This document shows positions 9,242 to 18,395 of a stretch of DNA of 42,447 bases, piece by piece. Location: positions 1 to 42,447 of the forward strand of contig JAJJLU010000449.1 in the NCBI GenBank assembly GCA_023807065.1, read 5' to 3'. This DNA comes from Isotricha intestinalis (taxonomy: Eukaryota; Ciliophora; Litostomatea; Vestibuliferida; Isotrichidae). Below the pieces are notes generated by a model. The model was not told the origin of the DNA and searched no databases. It saw only the letters and a list, made by a program, of their open reading frames with translations. The number at the start of each line of letters is the position of its first letter. The first letter of the stretch is position 1. Position numbers and translations under genes: made by a program.

Positions 9242-11533
9242 ATGGATAAAAAGAAAACAGAAAGGCAAATTCAAGCAAAAAAATATTTAGATGAATATGA
9301 CATAGAGAATGTAATAAGTGAAATGTTAAATAGTTTACTTCATGATCAAGATCCTCATCCTTATGTTTATATGATTAAATATTTAGCAAGTTTAATGACA
9401 GAAGATGAAAGAAAAGATTTTAATTTAGAAATTCCAGAACCTTATCCAACTGCATATCCAGTTGTTAAATATCCTCATTTTTCAGAAAATTGTAAAAATT
9501 TATTAAAAAAAAATTTATCGAGAGAGTCCTTTTTAAATTATAAAAAAATTAAAACTAAATTTGGAAATAATATTAATTCAATGACTAAATTAAGTGAATT
9601 ATTACCTGAAGATAAAATAGGTTGTATTTTATCTGATGGTGATTGTATTAATGCTTATTCTACTTTATTAAAAAATATTATTGATGAAGTTCATAATATT
9701 AATTCAGATAAATTAGGTGAATATCAAATTAATAATTTTTCAAAAATTTTAAATTCTGATCTTGGACTTAATGAATTAAAAGGTTTTTTAAAAAAATTAA
9801 TATTTTCTTTTTCAAGAAATGTTCAAGAATTCCCTTTTAATCTTTTTTCAGCTGGAAATAATAAAATTGCAGAAGTTGCTGATTTACTTAATCAACAAAT
9901 ACAAGATAAAATTGAACAAGGTTCTTTACCAGAAATGAAAAAATATGAATTAAAAAATGATAAAGATGAAATTGATAAAATATTAAAAAAAATTAATTTT
10001 AATGAAAAATGGATGATTTCTGCTAATTTAAAACAAAGTTATCCTGATAATAGATATGTGTATATTAATAATGATAATAATATTGTTATTTTAATAAATT
10101 TCTGTGATCATTTACAAGTTTTAAGATTATTCAATGATAAGGATTTAGATATTGAAAAAGGTTATAATGAATTAATTGAAATAATGCAACAATTATCTTT
10201 AGTTATTCCTTTTGAAACTCATAAAAATTATGGTTATTTAACAACTGATATAAATTTAATTGGAGATGGATTTAGAATTATTTCTGAAATTAATTTAAAA
10301 AATGTTAATAAAATCCCTATTGAAGGAGTTAATGATGTTTATGAATTTTTAAATGGTGTTAAATTTGAAAATATTATTATTGAAAAAGAAGGAAATGATA
10401 TTAATTATATTACTAGAGATTCATGTAAACTTTCTTTAAAAATGGATATATTTATTAATATTTATATGAATACATTAGCTGGGTTATCTAAGTTATTTAA
10501 TAATAATAAAAATCAAAAAAAAACAAATTTCAATAAATTAAATTTACCAGATAGAAAAGAAATGGTATTTAAAAATATAAAAGAAGCATATGAAGAAACT
10601 TTTGATGATATTAAATTTAATATTTCATCATCAGGAACAAATATAAATGATAGAATAGAACCAGTTTGTAAAGGATTTATACCAGAAAATTTAGGAATAT
10701 TATTTAGAGATAAATCTGAATATTTATCTTTTAATCCTTTTGTAAGAAATTATATATTAAAAAGCCAAAATTTCGATTCTTATTTTAATGATCATATTCA
10801 TGGAAAAGAAAATAGTACTTTAGTATCAATTGAAGGAAAAGAATTAGATAAAATAACTTCATTATATGTTTATTTATTTAGAAATATTGATGGATTTCCT
10901 TTTGCAGTTGCTTCAGATAATAATAATGAAGAAATTGAAAAATTAATTAAAGAAGCTATTGAAAATATAAATATTAAAGAAAAAACCATTGAATATTATT
11001 CTTTAACTGAAAATAAAGAAGAAGCTGAGAAAATAATAAATGAAAATAAATTAATATTTCATTGTGAAGATTTAGTTAAAGGAGGAATTGATACAGATTA
11101 TCCTAAAAATAGAGGAATAGTAATATTCACAAATTTACCTTATATATATGGAGTTGTTAATGATATTTGTCATATTAAATTTTGTATTAGTATGAAAAAT
11201 CCAAAAGAAAAAATGAGTCCACATTTAGTTCAATTAGTTAAAATTAATAATGAATTTTTTAGATATTTAAAATTTAATTATAATAAACAAATTGGTTTTA
11301 TGACTGCAAGTCCTATTTATTTAGGAACTGGAATGAGAGTTGAATTAAAATTGAAATTAAATAAATTAAAAATTAATGATGTTCAAAATATTTTAAATAA
11401 TACTGAATTTGTTGCTGAAGAAAAAAACAATGAAATTTTAATTGTTAATAAAATCACTATTGGAAAAAGTGAAACAGAATTATTATGTAACTTATTAGAT
11501 TATACTAAAAAAATTATTGATAAAGATGAATAA
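9242..11533 (+). CDS. Docking-domain protein with two degenerate phosphagen-kinase modules
   Basis: 763 residues. Residues about 15-75 resemble the RIIa/Dpy30-type dimerisation-docking domain (VISEMLNSLLHDQDPHPYVYMIKYL, split here as VISEMLNSLL then HDQDPHPYVYMIKYL). Two tandem modules related to creatine/arginine kinase follow, about 85-380 and 440-760. Module 2 ends with GFMTASPIYLGTGMRV (685-700), the counterpart of the GY-LT-CP-N-LGTG-R block; module 1 has GYLTTDINLIGDGFR (331-345). Family knowledge: catalysis needs a reactive Cys, the NEEDH glutamates and several arginines. Here the Cys position is Asp336 or Ser690, NEEDHLR has become NFCDHLQ (286-292) and NDICHIK (640-646), and the RVRTGRS arginines are reduced. 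So it is probably not an active kinase. Docking domains occur in cilia and PKA scaffolds, so an axonemal structural role is likely, as inference. Confidence 0.85.
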   Translation: MDKKKTERQIQAKKYLDEYDIENVISEMLNSLLHDQDPHPYVYMIKYLASLMTEDERKDFNLEIPEPYPTAYPVVKYPHFSENCKNLLKKNLSRESFLNYKKIKTKFGNNINSMTKLSELLPEDKIGCILSDGDCINAYSTLLKNIIDEVHNINSDKLGEYQINNFSKILNSDLGLNELKGFLKKLIFSFSRNVQEFPFNLFSAGNNKIAEVADLLNQQIQDKIEQGSLPEMKKYELKNDKDEIDKILKKINFNEKWMISANLKQSYPDNRYVYINNDNNIVILINFCDHLQVLRLFNDKDLDIEKGYNELIEIMQQLSLVIPFETHKNYGYLTTDINLIGDGFRIISEINLKNVNKIPIEGVNDVYEFLNGVKFENIIIEKEGNDINYITRDSCKLSLKMDIFINIYMNTLAGLSKLFNNNKNQKKTNFNKLNLPDRKEMVFKNIKEAYEETFDDIKFNISSSGTNINDRIEPVCKGFIPENLGILFRDKSEYLSFNPFVRNYILKSQNFDSYFNDHIHGKENSTLVSIEGKELDKITSLYVYLFRNIDGFPFAVASDNNNEEIEKLIKEAIENINIKEKTIEYYSLTENKEEAEKIINENKLIFHCEDLVKGGIDTDYPKNRGIVIFTNLPYIYGVVNDICHIKFCISMKNPKEKMSPHLVQLVKINNEFFRYLKFNYNKQIGFMTASPIYLGTGMRVELKLKLNKLKINDVQNILNNTEFVAEEKNNEILIVNKITIGKSETELLCNLLDYTKKIIDKDE

Positions 11534-11781
11534 GATATTTAATAATACATTAATAAGGCTAATATTTATTTTTTTAAAATTTAAAATATTTAATATTTTT
11601 TAATATATATAATCAATTTTTTTTCAAAATAGTATCTCATATAAATTAGAATTATTTAATATAATACATTTTTAATGATTATTTTTTCATTAATTTATCC
11701 CTAAAAAATACTCTTTTGAAAAAATTAGAAAATATATCTAATTTAAATAAAAATTATCAAATTAAATAATTAAGATAACCA

Positions 11782-12486
11782 TTACACTTTATGATTATCA
11801 TTTTCAATCAAATTATTTTTTTCTTCTTTAGATAAATTATTAAATTTAGATAATCTATTCAAATTTAAATTATTACTAACATTACTATAATTAATTAAGC
11901 TTTTATGAATAGAACCTTCTTCACTAAAACTAGGAGTTTTATTATTATAACTTATGCTTGAATTAATTGAAGAACCTATATTTTGTTCATTTTTTATTTG
12001 ATTTGAATTTATTGTTATTTTCATATATGTAAATAAATCTATATATGTTGGTTTATCATTATTATTTTTAGTTATCTCAGCTTTAGTTATTAATATTGGA
12101 TTTAAATTGTTCTTTACATCATAAACTTCTTCATTTTGATTAATAATTATTGTTTCCTTTTCTTCTTTTCTTTCTTTCTCTTCATTTTTTATTTTAATAC
12201 TTTCTTTCTCTTTATTTTTTATTTTAATACTTTCTTTCTCTTCATTTTTTATTTTAATATTATCATTTAATGTTAATTTTGTTTTTTCTTCTGATTCATA
12301 GTTTATTTCATTTACAATATTATAAAAAGATTTATTTATCATTGATACTTTTATTAAATCTTCTTTGTTTAAATACAAGAAAATATTTTTCCAAATTTTA
12401 TTATCAATAGAAAATTTTAAAAATGAAGGTTTTTTAATTAATTTATAATTTATTACTTTTTTCTTAAATACACATATACACCCCAT
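11782..12486 (-). CDS. F-box-like protein with predicted N-terminal acylation
   Basis: The N-terminus MGCICVF fits N-myristoylation at Gly2 with palmitoylation at Cys3/Cys5, so it is probably membrane-attached. Residues about 28-60 (IWKNIFLYLNKEDLIKVSMI plus NKSFYNIV) match an F-box helical motif, which in known proteins binds Skp1 of SCF ubiquitin ligases. A tandem array of a ten-residue charged unit (IKIKNEEKES) occupies 77-106. The remainder is Asn/Ser-rich with no obvious substrate-binding domain such as LRR, WD40 or kelch. The start is supported by the acylation signature. It is divergent from the next gene with only 104 bases between start codons, suggesting a shared promoter. The F-box call is moderate. 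Confidence 0.72.
   Translation of the reverse strand: MGCICVFKKKVINYKLIKKPSFLKFSIDNKIWKNIFLYLNKEDLIKVSMINKSFYNIVNEINYESEEKTKLTLNDNIKIKNEEKESIKIKNKEKESIKIKNEEKERKEEKETIIINQNEEVYDVKNNLNPILITKAEITKNNNDKPTYIDLFTYMKITINSNQIKNEQNIGSSINSSISYNNKTPSFSEEGSIHKSLINYSNVSNNLNLNRLSKFNNLSKEEKNNLIENDNHKV
12169..12258 (-). repeat. Three tandem 30-base repeats in the F-box-like gene
   Basis: Three in-frame copies of a 30-base unit encode IKIKNEEKES, IKIKNKEKES and IKIKNEEKER. The near identity of the units points to recent slippage or unequal exchange, so copy number is likely to vary. Confidence 0.85.
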
Positions 12487-12590
12487 TTTTTTATATTCAA
12501 ATTTTTAATATTATTTCCATTTTTCTTAATTAAAATTAAATTCTTTATTTAAGTTAAAATAAATTTATCATTTTGATAAAAAAATAAATT
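12487..12590. promoter_or_regulatory. Short divergent promoter region
   Basis: The 104 bases between two divergent start codons must hold both promoters and both 5' leaders. The sequence is AT-rich with no motif I can name. It is evidence that promoters in this genome can be very compact. Confidence 0.45.
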
Positions 12591-13745
12591 ATGAAAAATG
12601 CAATTTTTGAAAAAGAAAAAGAATTAAAAAAAAAAAAAGAAAATAATCAAATTAAATATTCGAAACCAAAGCAGATAAATTTAATATCATATTCAAGAAA
12701 TATATCTTATCAAAATCAAATATTACGACCAACAACATTTAAAGAACAATTTTTAAATAATAAAAATAAATTAACGAATACAAATTCATTAAATTTATCA
12801 TATAATCAAAAAAAAAATATAAATAATAATAAAAAATTATCTTGTTCAATGAAAGATATAAGGAAATCAATGTTATATTCAAATAGATTAAATAAAAAAA
12901 CAAATTCAATGAATAAAACAATGAATGAAAATTTAAATAATCAATTTGAAATATATTTAAAAAATAAATATGGTAAATATAATACTTTAGAACAAACATA
13001 TAAAATTGCAAATGAATATTCAAAGATGGAATTTTATGATAAAGATTTTCTTCAAAGAATGGATAATTATTCTTCTAAAAAAAGATTACAAGAAGAAAAA
13101 ATTAAAGAATTATTAAATAAACAAAAACCTACTTTACCAGAAGAAAAATTAATTAAAACTTTTAATAGATTAATTAATGATTCTAATAGAAGAAATGAAG
13201 AAAAAAAAAATAAATTATCTTCAGATGATATTTTAATGAATGAAATCAATCAAAATTTAAAAAAAAATAAATCTCATAAATCAATAAGAAAAAAAAATAA
13301 TTGGGATGATATTTATAATGAAAGATTTAAATCTAAATTAAATTTATATAATCAAAAAATTAAAAAACAAAGGGAAAATAGTTTAATAGAACAAAAATTA
13401 AAAGAAGAAAATGAATTAAAAGAAATGAAAAAATATAATAAAAAAATTTTTATGTCTCCTGAAAAATTAAATGAAATAACTACAAGATTATATTATAAAC
13501 CAATTTCAAATAAGTTAATTACTAACTTACAAATGTTGAAAAAAAAAAATAGAGAACTTGATAATTTATCTAATGCAACTAATTCTTCAAGATTAATTAA
13601 TAGTCCTAAAAATTACAATAATAATAATAAGGAAAATAATAATAATAACAATAATAACAATAATAATAAAATTAATATATATAAAAACTATGTTCCTTTA
13701 TCAAGAGTAGAAAGAATAATAGATGATTTTTTCACTGACAAATGA
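12591..13745 (+). CDS. Hypothetical Lys/Asn-rich protein, 384 aa
   Basis: Unrecognised soluble protein with a strongly basic N-terminus and charged helical segments, notably residues about 150-215 (including SSKKRLQEEKIKELLNKQKP) and 255-290 (KIKKQRENSLIEQKLKEENE). An Asn tract at about 345-360 comes from an AAT/AAC microsatellite. The C-terminus, VPLSRVERIIDDFFTDK, is less repetitive and may be a conserved terminal motif. Composition and layout resemble filament- or axoneme-associated coiled-coil proteins, but no homologue can be named. The stop is TGA, part of the evidence for a standard code. Confidence 0.75.
   Translation: MKNAIFEKEKELKKKKENNQIKYSKPKQINLISYSRNISYQNQILRPTTFKEQFLNNKNKLTNTNSLNLSYNQKKNINNNKKLSCSMKDIRKSMLYSNRLNKKTNSMNKTMNENLNNQFEIYLKNKYGKYNTLEQTYKIANEYSKMEFYDKDFLQRMDNYSSKKRLQEEKIKELLNKQKPTLPEEKLIKTFNRLINDSNRRNEEKKNKLSSDDILMNEINQNLKKNKSHKSIRKKNNWDDIYNERFKSKLNLYNQKIKKQRENSLIEQKLKEENELKEMKKYNKKIFMSPEKLNEITTRLYYKPISNKLITNLQMLKKKNRELDNLSNATNSSRLINSPKNYNNNNKENNNNNNNNNNNKINIYKNYVPLSRVERIIDDFFTDK
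13616..13670. repeat. AAT/AAC trinucleotide tract (poly-Asn coding)
   Basis: Imperfect AAT/AAC run in frame with the surrounding gene, interrupted by GGAAAAT. It encodes mostly Asn and is likely to be unstable in length. Confidence 0.7.
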
Positions 13746-13898
13746 AATTAATTTAAAATATTATTTATTGAATTTATTATTTTTTTTGATAATATTAATA
13801 TAATTAAATAAAATAAGAAAAAAACTTCAAAAAAAAAATTTGATTTGAAAAACAATTAATTTTTATTAAAAAATTAAAATTTTTTATAAAATAAATTA

Positions 13899-15719
13899 AT
13901 GGAAACAACAACTTCATTTAATTTCTCAAAACAAAGTAAAAATGAAATGGTAGAAATATTTGTTCGTTTACGAGGATATACAACATTACCAGAAAAATTT
14001 ATAAAAGAAAATGAAAGAAAAAAAAAACTTTTGTCTCAAAATATAGAATTAAAAAATAAAAATAACGATAAAAAAATAGAAAATAAAAGATCACCTCAAA
14101 TATCAAATCCTTCATTAAGAAATAATTCAAAATCAAAAAAGACAACATATAGAGAAACAAACAATGATAATAAAAACAAATTAATATTTAATTATTTATA
14201 TTATATGTTTACTACATATCCAAAATGTAATAAAATAGCAATTTCACAAGATGCATTAAATGGAACATGTATAATGAATTCATTAAAAAAAGAATCAGAT
14301 TTAATAAATATAAATAGTACAATTTTAGGCAATGCTTCAATATATGAATATGATAATTGCTTTAATGAAACAGAAGATTTATTTGATCTTTACATTCAAA
14401 CTATAGAAAATAAATTAATTAAATTATTTCAAGGAATTAATTCTTGTTTTATTACTTGTGGCCCTTCAAGAACTGGAAAATCTTATTCTCTTTTTGGTAC
14501 TGTTAAAACTAAAGGGATTATTGCTTATACTGTTAATAAAATTTTATATTTAATTGATTATATTAAAAATGTTCATTCTGGAAATTCGGATAATGAAAAT
14601 GAAGATAATGAATTTGAAGATAATAATAATAATGAAGATAACAATAGTATTAATAATATTAGTGGAAATAATAATAATAATAATATTCAATTCGTTTTAA
14701 GTTTAAGTATTGAACAATATTATTTAGATAATAAAGATGATATTTTTGAAGAAAATTTTATTTTTGATATTAAAAACTTTTATTCAATAATTTCCCAACT
14801 TCAACAAAGAAGAAGAGATATAGCAGAAGAATATAAAATTCAATATATGGAAAGTAAATCAAATTTACTTTTGCATTTTACAATATATAAAATAAATACA
14901 ACAGATAACATAGAAAATATATTATATAACAAAACAATAAATGAATTAAAAGAAGATAATGAAATAGAATATTTTTCTCAATTTACATTTATAGAAATGA
15001 ATGATTCATTATATGGTTTCGCACCAGCAAGTGCACCATCAACAACATTATATAGAGAAAGTGCTAAAGTATATAATGATATAGTTAATGTATCTATTAA
15101 AATAAGTAGAAGATTAAATCCTGATAATATAAGAACTAATTTATTTAAAGATTTATGTGAAAATTTAATTTGTAAAAATTGCCATATTATGATTTTAATT
15201 TGTGCTTCTCCTTGTGATCCACATATTAATGTTGGAGGTAATTGTCTTATTTGGGGTTATAGTTTAAGAAATAAAATAAATTATAGTAAAATGATGAATT
15301 ATGGATTTATTAATATTACTAATATTCCTAGTCCTTATGTTGAGGATAATAAATTTAAAAGTGATTATTTGGATTTTTCTAATTTTAATTTTGAATTTAT
15401 TAACTCTGGAAATAAGAATAATAATTTAAATGTTGAAGATAGACCTTTACAAATTAGTGGAATGAAAAAAAATAATAATATTAAAGTTAATAATGATGAA
15501 ATTATTAGTGATAATAGTTTAGCTTCTAAATATAGAGATTTACAAAAAGAAATTCAAAATATTAAAAAAGAAAGACAGTTAGAAAGTGAGAAATATTTAG
15601 AAAAGTTTAAAAATTTAGAAAAAATAATTAAAAGAATAAAAAATACTGATATTGAAAAAAAAAATAAAAACAAATCTGAAAGAGAAGATAGAATAAAATC
15701 TGCAAAAAATAATGAATAA
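13899..15719 (+). CDS. Divergent kinesin-like protein with degenerate nucleotide switches
   Basis: 606 residues with a recognisable but eroded kinesin motor, about residues 18-460. EIFVRLRG (19-26) matches the first motor strand. The P-loop is GPSRTGKS (188-195), still with the GK[S/T] core. The position of switch I (NxxSSRSH) is MESKSNLLLHF, and switch II (DLAGSE) is EMNDS (366-370), so the conserved Gly is Asp and the Arg/Ser/His set is lost. Motor-end sequences remain (HIMILICASPCD near 429-440, then NCLIWGYSLRNKI). An Asn/Asp/Glu-rich insert lies at about 226-262, and a coiled coil at about 540-600 suggests dimerisation. Expected role: a microtubule-binding or scaffold protein that no longer cycles ATP normally. 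That is inference from lost motifs. Confidence 0.8.
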   Translation: METTTSFNFSKQSKNEMVEIFVRLRGYTTLPEKFIKENERKKKLLSQNIELKNKNNDKKIENKRSPQISNPSLRNNSKSKKTTYRETNNDNKNKLIFNYLYYMFTTYPKCNKIAISQDALNGTCIMNSLKKESDLININSTILGNASIYEYDNCFNETEDLFDLYIQTIENKLIKLFQGINSCFITCGPSRTGKSYSLFGTVKTKGIIAYTVNKILYLIDYIKNVHSGNSDNENEDNEFEDNNNNEDNNSINNISGNNNNNNIQFVLSLSIEQYYLDNKDDIFEENFIFDIKNFYSIISQLQQRRRDIAEEYKIQYMESKSNLLLHFTIYKINTTDNIENILYNKTINELKEDNEIEYFSQFTFIEMNDSLYGFAPASAPSTTLYRESAKVYNDIVNVSIKISRRLNPDNIRTNLFKDLCENLICKNCHIMILICASPCDPHINVGGNCLIWGYSLRNKINYSKMMNYGFINITNIPSPYVEDNKFKSDYLDFSNFNFEFINSGNKNNNLNVEDRPLQISGMKKNNNIKVNNDEIISDNSLASKYRDLQKEIQNIKKERQLESEKYLEKFKNLEKIIKRIKNTDIEKKNKNKSEREDRIKSAKNNE

Positions 15720-15852
15720 AATTACCTTATTATTATTATTTAAATATTTTTTTTATAGATTTTACAAATTAAGTAAATAATAATAAAATTCATGTTTAAT
15801 ATCCCTTATGTTTAAAAAGAAATTTTAAAAAAATTGAAAGATTGTATACATA

Positions 15853-16653
15853 TTAATCTAAAATTATTTGAATAGATTTATTTAATATATCTTTTAATTG
15901 AGGATTAGATTTAATTGTATTTGCAATAGGATTTCCACTTAAATTAATTATTTCTAATTTTTGACAAGAATTTAAAAAATATAAATTATCTTCTTCTTCA
16001 ATATTATTATTACTTAAATTTAAATTTTTTAATTGTTCACACATTTCTAAATCAATTAAATCTCTTATCATATTATTTGAAGCATTTAATTCTTCTAATT
16101 TCTTAAAACAAACAATTCCACTTAAATCATATAATTTACATTTAGAAACATTTAATTTTATTAAATTTTCATATGAAATTCCTATATCTAAAATACTTGA
16201 AATTTCACTTCCTTCTAAATTTAATTCAATTAAATTAGGTAAATAATAACCAATATCATTTAACATTCCAAAATTTTTATCTATTGTTAATTTTAAAGAT
16301 TTTAATTCTTTTATTTCTGAAATCTTGTTTATATTTGAATGTTGTAATATTACTTTATCTAATATTTTTGTTTTTCCTTCTAAATAATTTTCTCCTTGTT
16401 CATTTTTTAATATTTCTTCTACTATTTTTTTATATTCTGTTTCAGTATATTTATTTTTTTCATTTTTTATATCTTTTATATCTTTATTTAAGAAAAATAA
16501 TTTTAAATTTCCTAATTGATTATTCATTTCATTTTTATTAGATGAAATTTTAGTTGTAGAAATTATATTATCATTTGAATTATTTAAAGTGTTTTTATTT
16601 TCATCTGAAATATTACTTTTATTTGAATTTGAATTATTTTGATTATCTGTCAT
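15853..16653 (-). CDS. Leucine-rich repeat protein, LRRC56/ODA8-like
   Basis: 266 residues. The first 70 are Asn/Ser-rich and disordered; from about 105 to 245 there are five to six leucine-rich repeats of about 22 residues (LPNLIELNLEGSEISSI, ENLIKLNVSKCKLYDL, KLEELNASNNMIRDL, QLKNLNLSNNNIEEE, KLEIINLSGNPI). The order and the lead-in FGMLNDIGYYLPNLIEL resemble LRRC56, the relative of Chlamydomonas ODA8. That family helps outer dynein arms mature and be carried into cilia. Animal LRRC56 is about twice as long; this one ends soon after the repeats. Other small axonemal LRR proteins remain possible. It converges with the kinesin-like gene across 133 bases. Confidence 0.72.
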   Translation of the reverse strand: MTDNQNNSNSNKSNISDENKNTLNNSNDNIISTTKISSNKNEMNNQLGNLKLFFLNKDIKDIKNEKNKYTETEYKKIVEEILKNEQGENYLEGKTKILDKVILQHSNINKISEIKELKSLKLTIDKNFGMLNDIGYYLPNLIELNLEGSEISSILDIGISYENLIKLNVSKCKLYDLSGIVCFKKLEELNASNNMIRDLIDLEMCEQLKNLNLSNNNIEEEDNLYFLNSCQKLEIINLSGNPIANTIKSNPQLKDILNKSIQIILD

Positions 16654-17834
16654 TTTAAAAATAAAATTTTTTTTTTAAAATATTCTATTTAAAAATGTTA
16701 AATAAAAAAAATAGAATATTATATAATATTATTTTTGAAATAAAAATTAATCTTGAATAAGATTATAGTTTTTTAAATCCTCTTATTTCATTATCATATT
16801 TATCTTTCATTATTTTTATATTATTACATATTTAACAATTTAAACATTTGTGAAATATTTCCTTTTAAAAAAAATTGAAAATTTAATTGTTAATTTATTT
16901 ATTTGTATTACTCTTTAATTTTAACATTTAATTCATATTTTTTTCTACCTTAAATAAAATAAATGTTTCAAATCATATTTTACTTAAATATTTTTTTTTT
17001 TGAATAATTTTTGGTTTTCTATTATTTTTTCAAAATTATTTAGATGTTTATTTTCTTTATTATAAATATAATTAATTAATTTAAAGCGTTAAAAATAAAA
17101 TTTCTTCATTTTTGATTTATTTTTTTTATATGTAAAATAATTATTTGAATTTATTTAAGATTTTTATATATCTATCTTCCGAAATCTGCTGAAATTTTTA
17201 TTTTACATCTTTTCTTTTAAAATATTATAATATATTTTCAAATTAATCATTGATTATTAAAAAAATGATTAATAAGCAAAACAACAAAATTTAATAACAA
17301 TGATTTATTATTTTTTCTTTTATTTTACAATTCATTTTGGATATGAAAAATAATATAATTAGTTTGGATTTATACAAAAAAACTTTTGAATATAAGTTAA
17401 TTTAATTATTTTTTAATTGTGTAATTTCAATGATCAAATAATTGTTTACAATTAAATTCAATTCTATAAAAATTTTTTAATTAAATGGATTACTAATTGT
17501 AGTTATGTTTTAATTAAAAAAGATAATAAATTTTTTTATGATATACAACATTTTAATATTGTTTTAATATTAACTTTTATTTTTAGATTGTTTTGAAAAT
17601 TAATAATTGAATTCCATTGAATCAAAAGGAAAGAGTAAAAAAATAAGACATTAACAATGAATATAAATAATATTTAATAAAACAATAATTTATTTTTATA
17701 TTTCATTTTATGTTGTTTTAAATAAGAAAATATTATCTTAAAGAGATTAAATAACTCCATTTATTTACCTTATCATTAAATACTTTAAACATATAAAATA
17801 TGATATTAATAAGATTCCAAGCTATTATAATCTT

Positions 17835-17881
17835 TAGTATACCTGCCTGTCAATGAGGTGAATGACTAGAAGATTTTTTTT
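17835..17881 (+). ncRNA. Possible small RNA gene: GC-richer hairpin ending in T8
   Basis: Within a long AT-rich desert, this island contains ACCTGCCTGTCAATGAGG followed by TGAATGACTAGAAG and a run of eight T (17874-17881). TGTCA (17848-17852) can pair with TGACT/A (17863-17868), presenting an ATGAGGTGAA loop, and the T-run would suit RNA polymerase III termination. The AATGAGG string is reminiscent of the U4 5' stem-loop, but the rest of U4 is not recognisable, so I do not name it. The strand is assumed from the T-run. Confidence 0.3.
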
Positions 17882-18294
17882 AACTTTAAATATTTTTATA
17901 ATTCTAAAATACACATCAAAAAGAATAAAAGAAAAAAAAATAAGTAATAAGATAAATTAACTTTTGAAAAGTGAAAATTAAATATTTAATGTTAGATTTT
18001 TTTTATAATAATAATTGAATATAAATTTGATAATAAAATAATTTAAAATAATGATTCTTTCAAATCTATAAATGTAGAAATATTATTTATTATTAGAAGA
18101 AGAAGAAAAACCTTTTTATCATCATCTAATTTTTTTTATTCAGAAACTAATCGAATACTCTTTTTTTTTTCTAATTAAATGTTTAAAAAAATTAAAATTT
18201 TTTATAAAGGATTGAGCTCAAAAATGAAGAAAAATTAAAGAATTTGATGAACTATTTCAATAATTTAAACATTTTAACTAAAAAAAATTCATAA

Positions 18295-18360
18295 TTAAAG
18301 TATATCATACTTTAAAAAGAGATTTAATTAATTAAAAAGTAAATATGGATTTTAAAGTAT
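18295..18360. promoter_or_regulatory. Three copies of TTAAAGTAT upstream of the giant gene
   Basis: TTAAAGTAT occurs at 18295-18303, inverted as ATACTTTAA at 18307-18315 (a perfect 9-bp inverted repeat with a 3-base centre), and again direct at 18352-18360. All lie within about 100 bases of the start codon at 18396. The arrangement looks like a dimer site plus a half site for a DNA-binding protein, or a hairpin in the 5' leader. Confidence 0.35.
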
Positions 18361-18395
18361 ATAAATTTAATATAATTTTTAAAGATAAATAATAT

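Larger units (their letters stand above)
16654..18395. other. Largest gene-free stretch in the window
   Basis: About 1.74 kb of very AT-rich DNA between two divergently transcribed genes. I find no coding frame that looks real. Two local features are listed separately: a GC-richer hairpin island followed by eight T at 17835-17881, and three copies of TTAAAGTAT at 18295-18360 just before the giant gene. The rest is unexplained spacer and may hold the promoter of that gene. Confidence 0.5.

Noticed and set aside
17835..17881. Naming the GC island as U4 snRNA
   Set aside because: Only AATGAGG matches; the U6-pairing region, the CCGAGG partner of the kink-turn and an Sm site were not seen.
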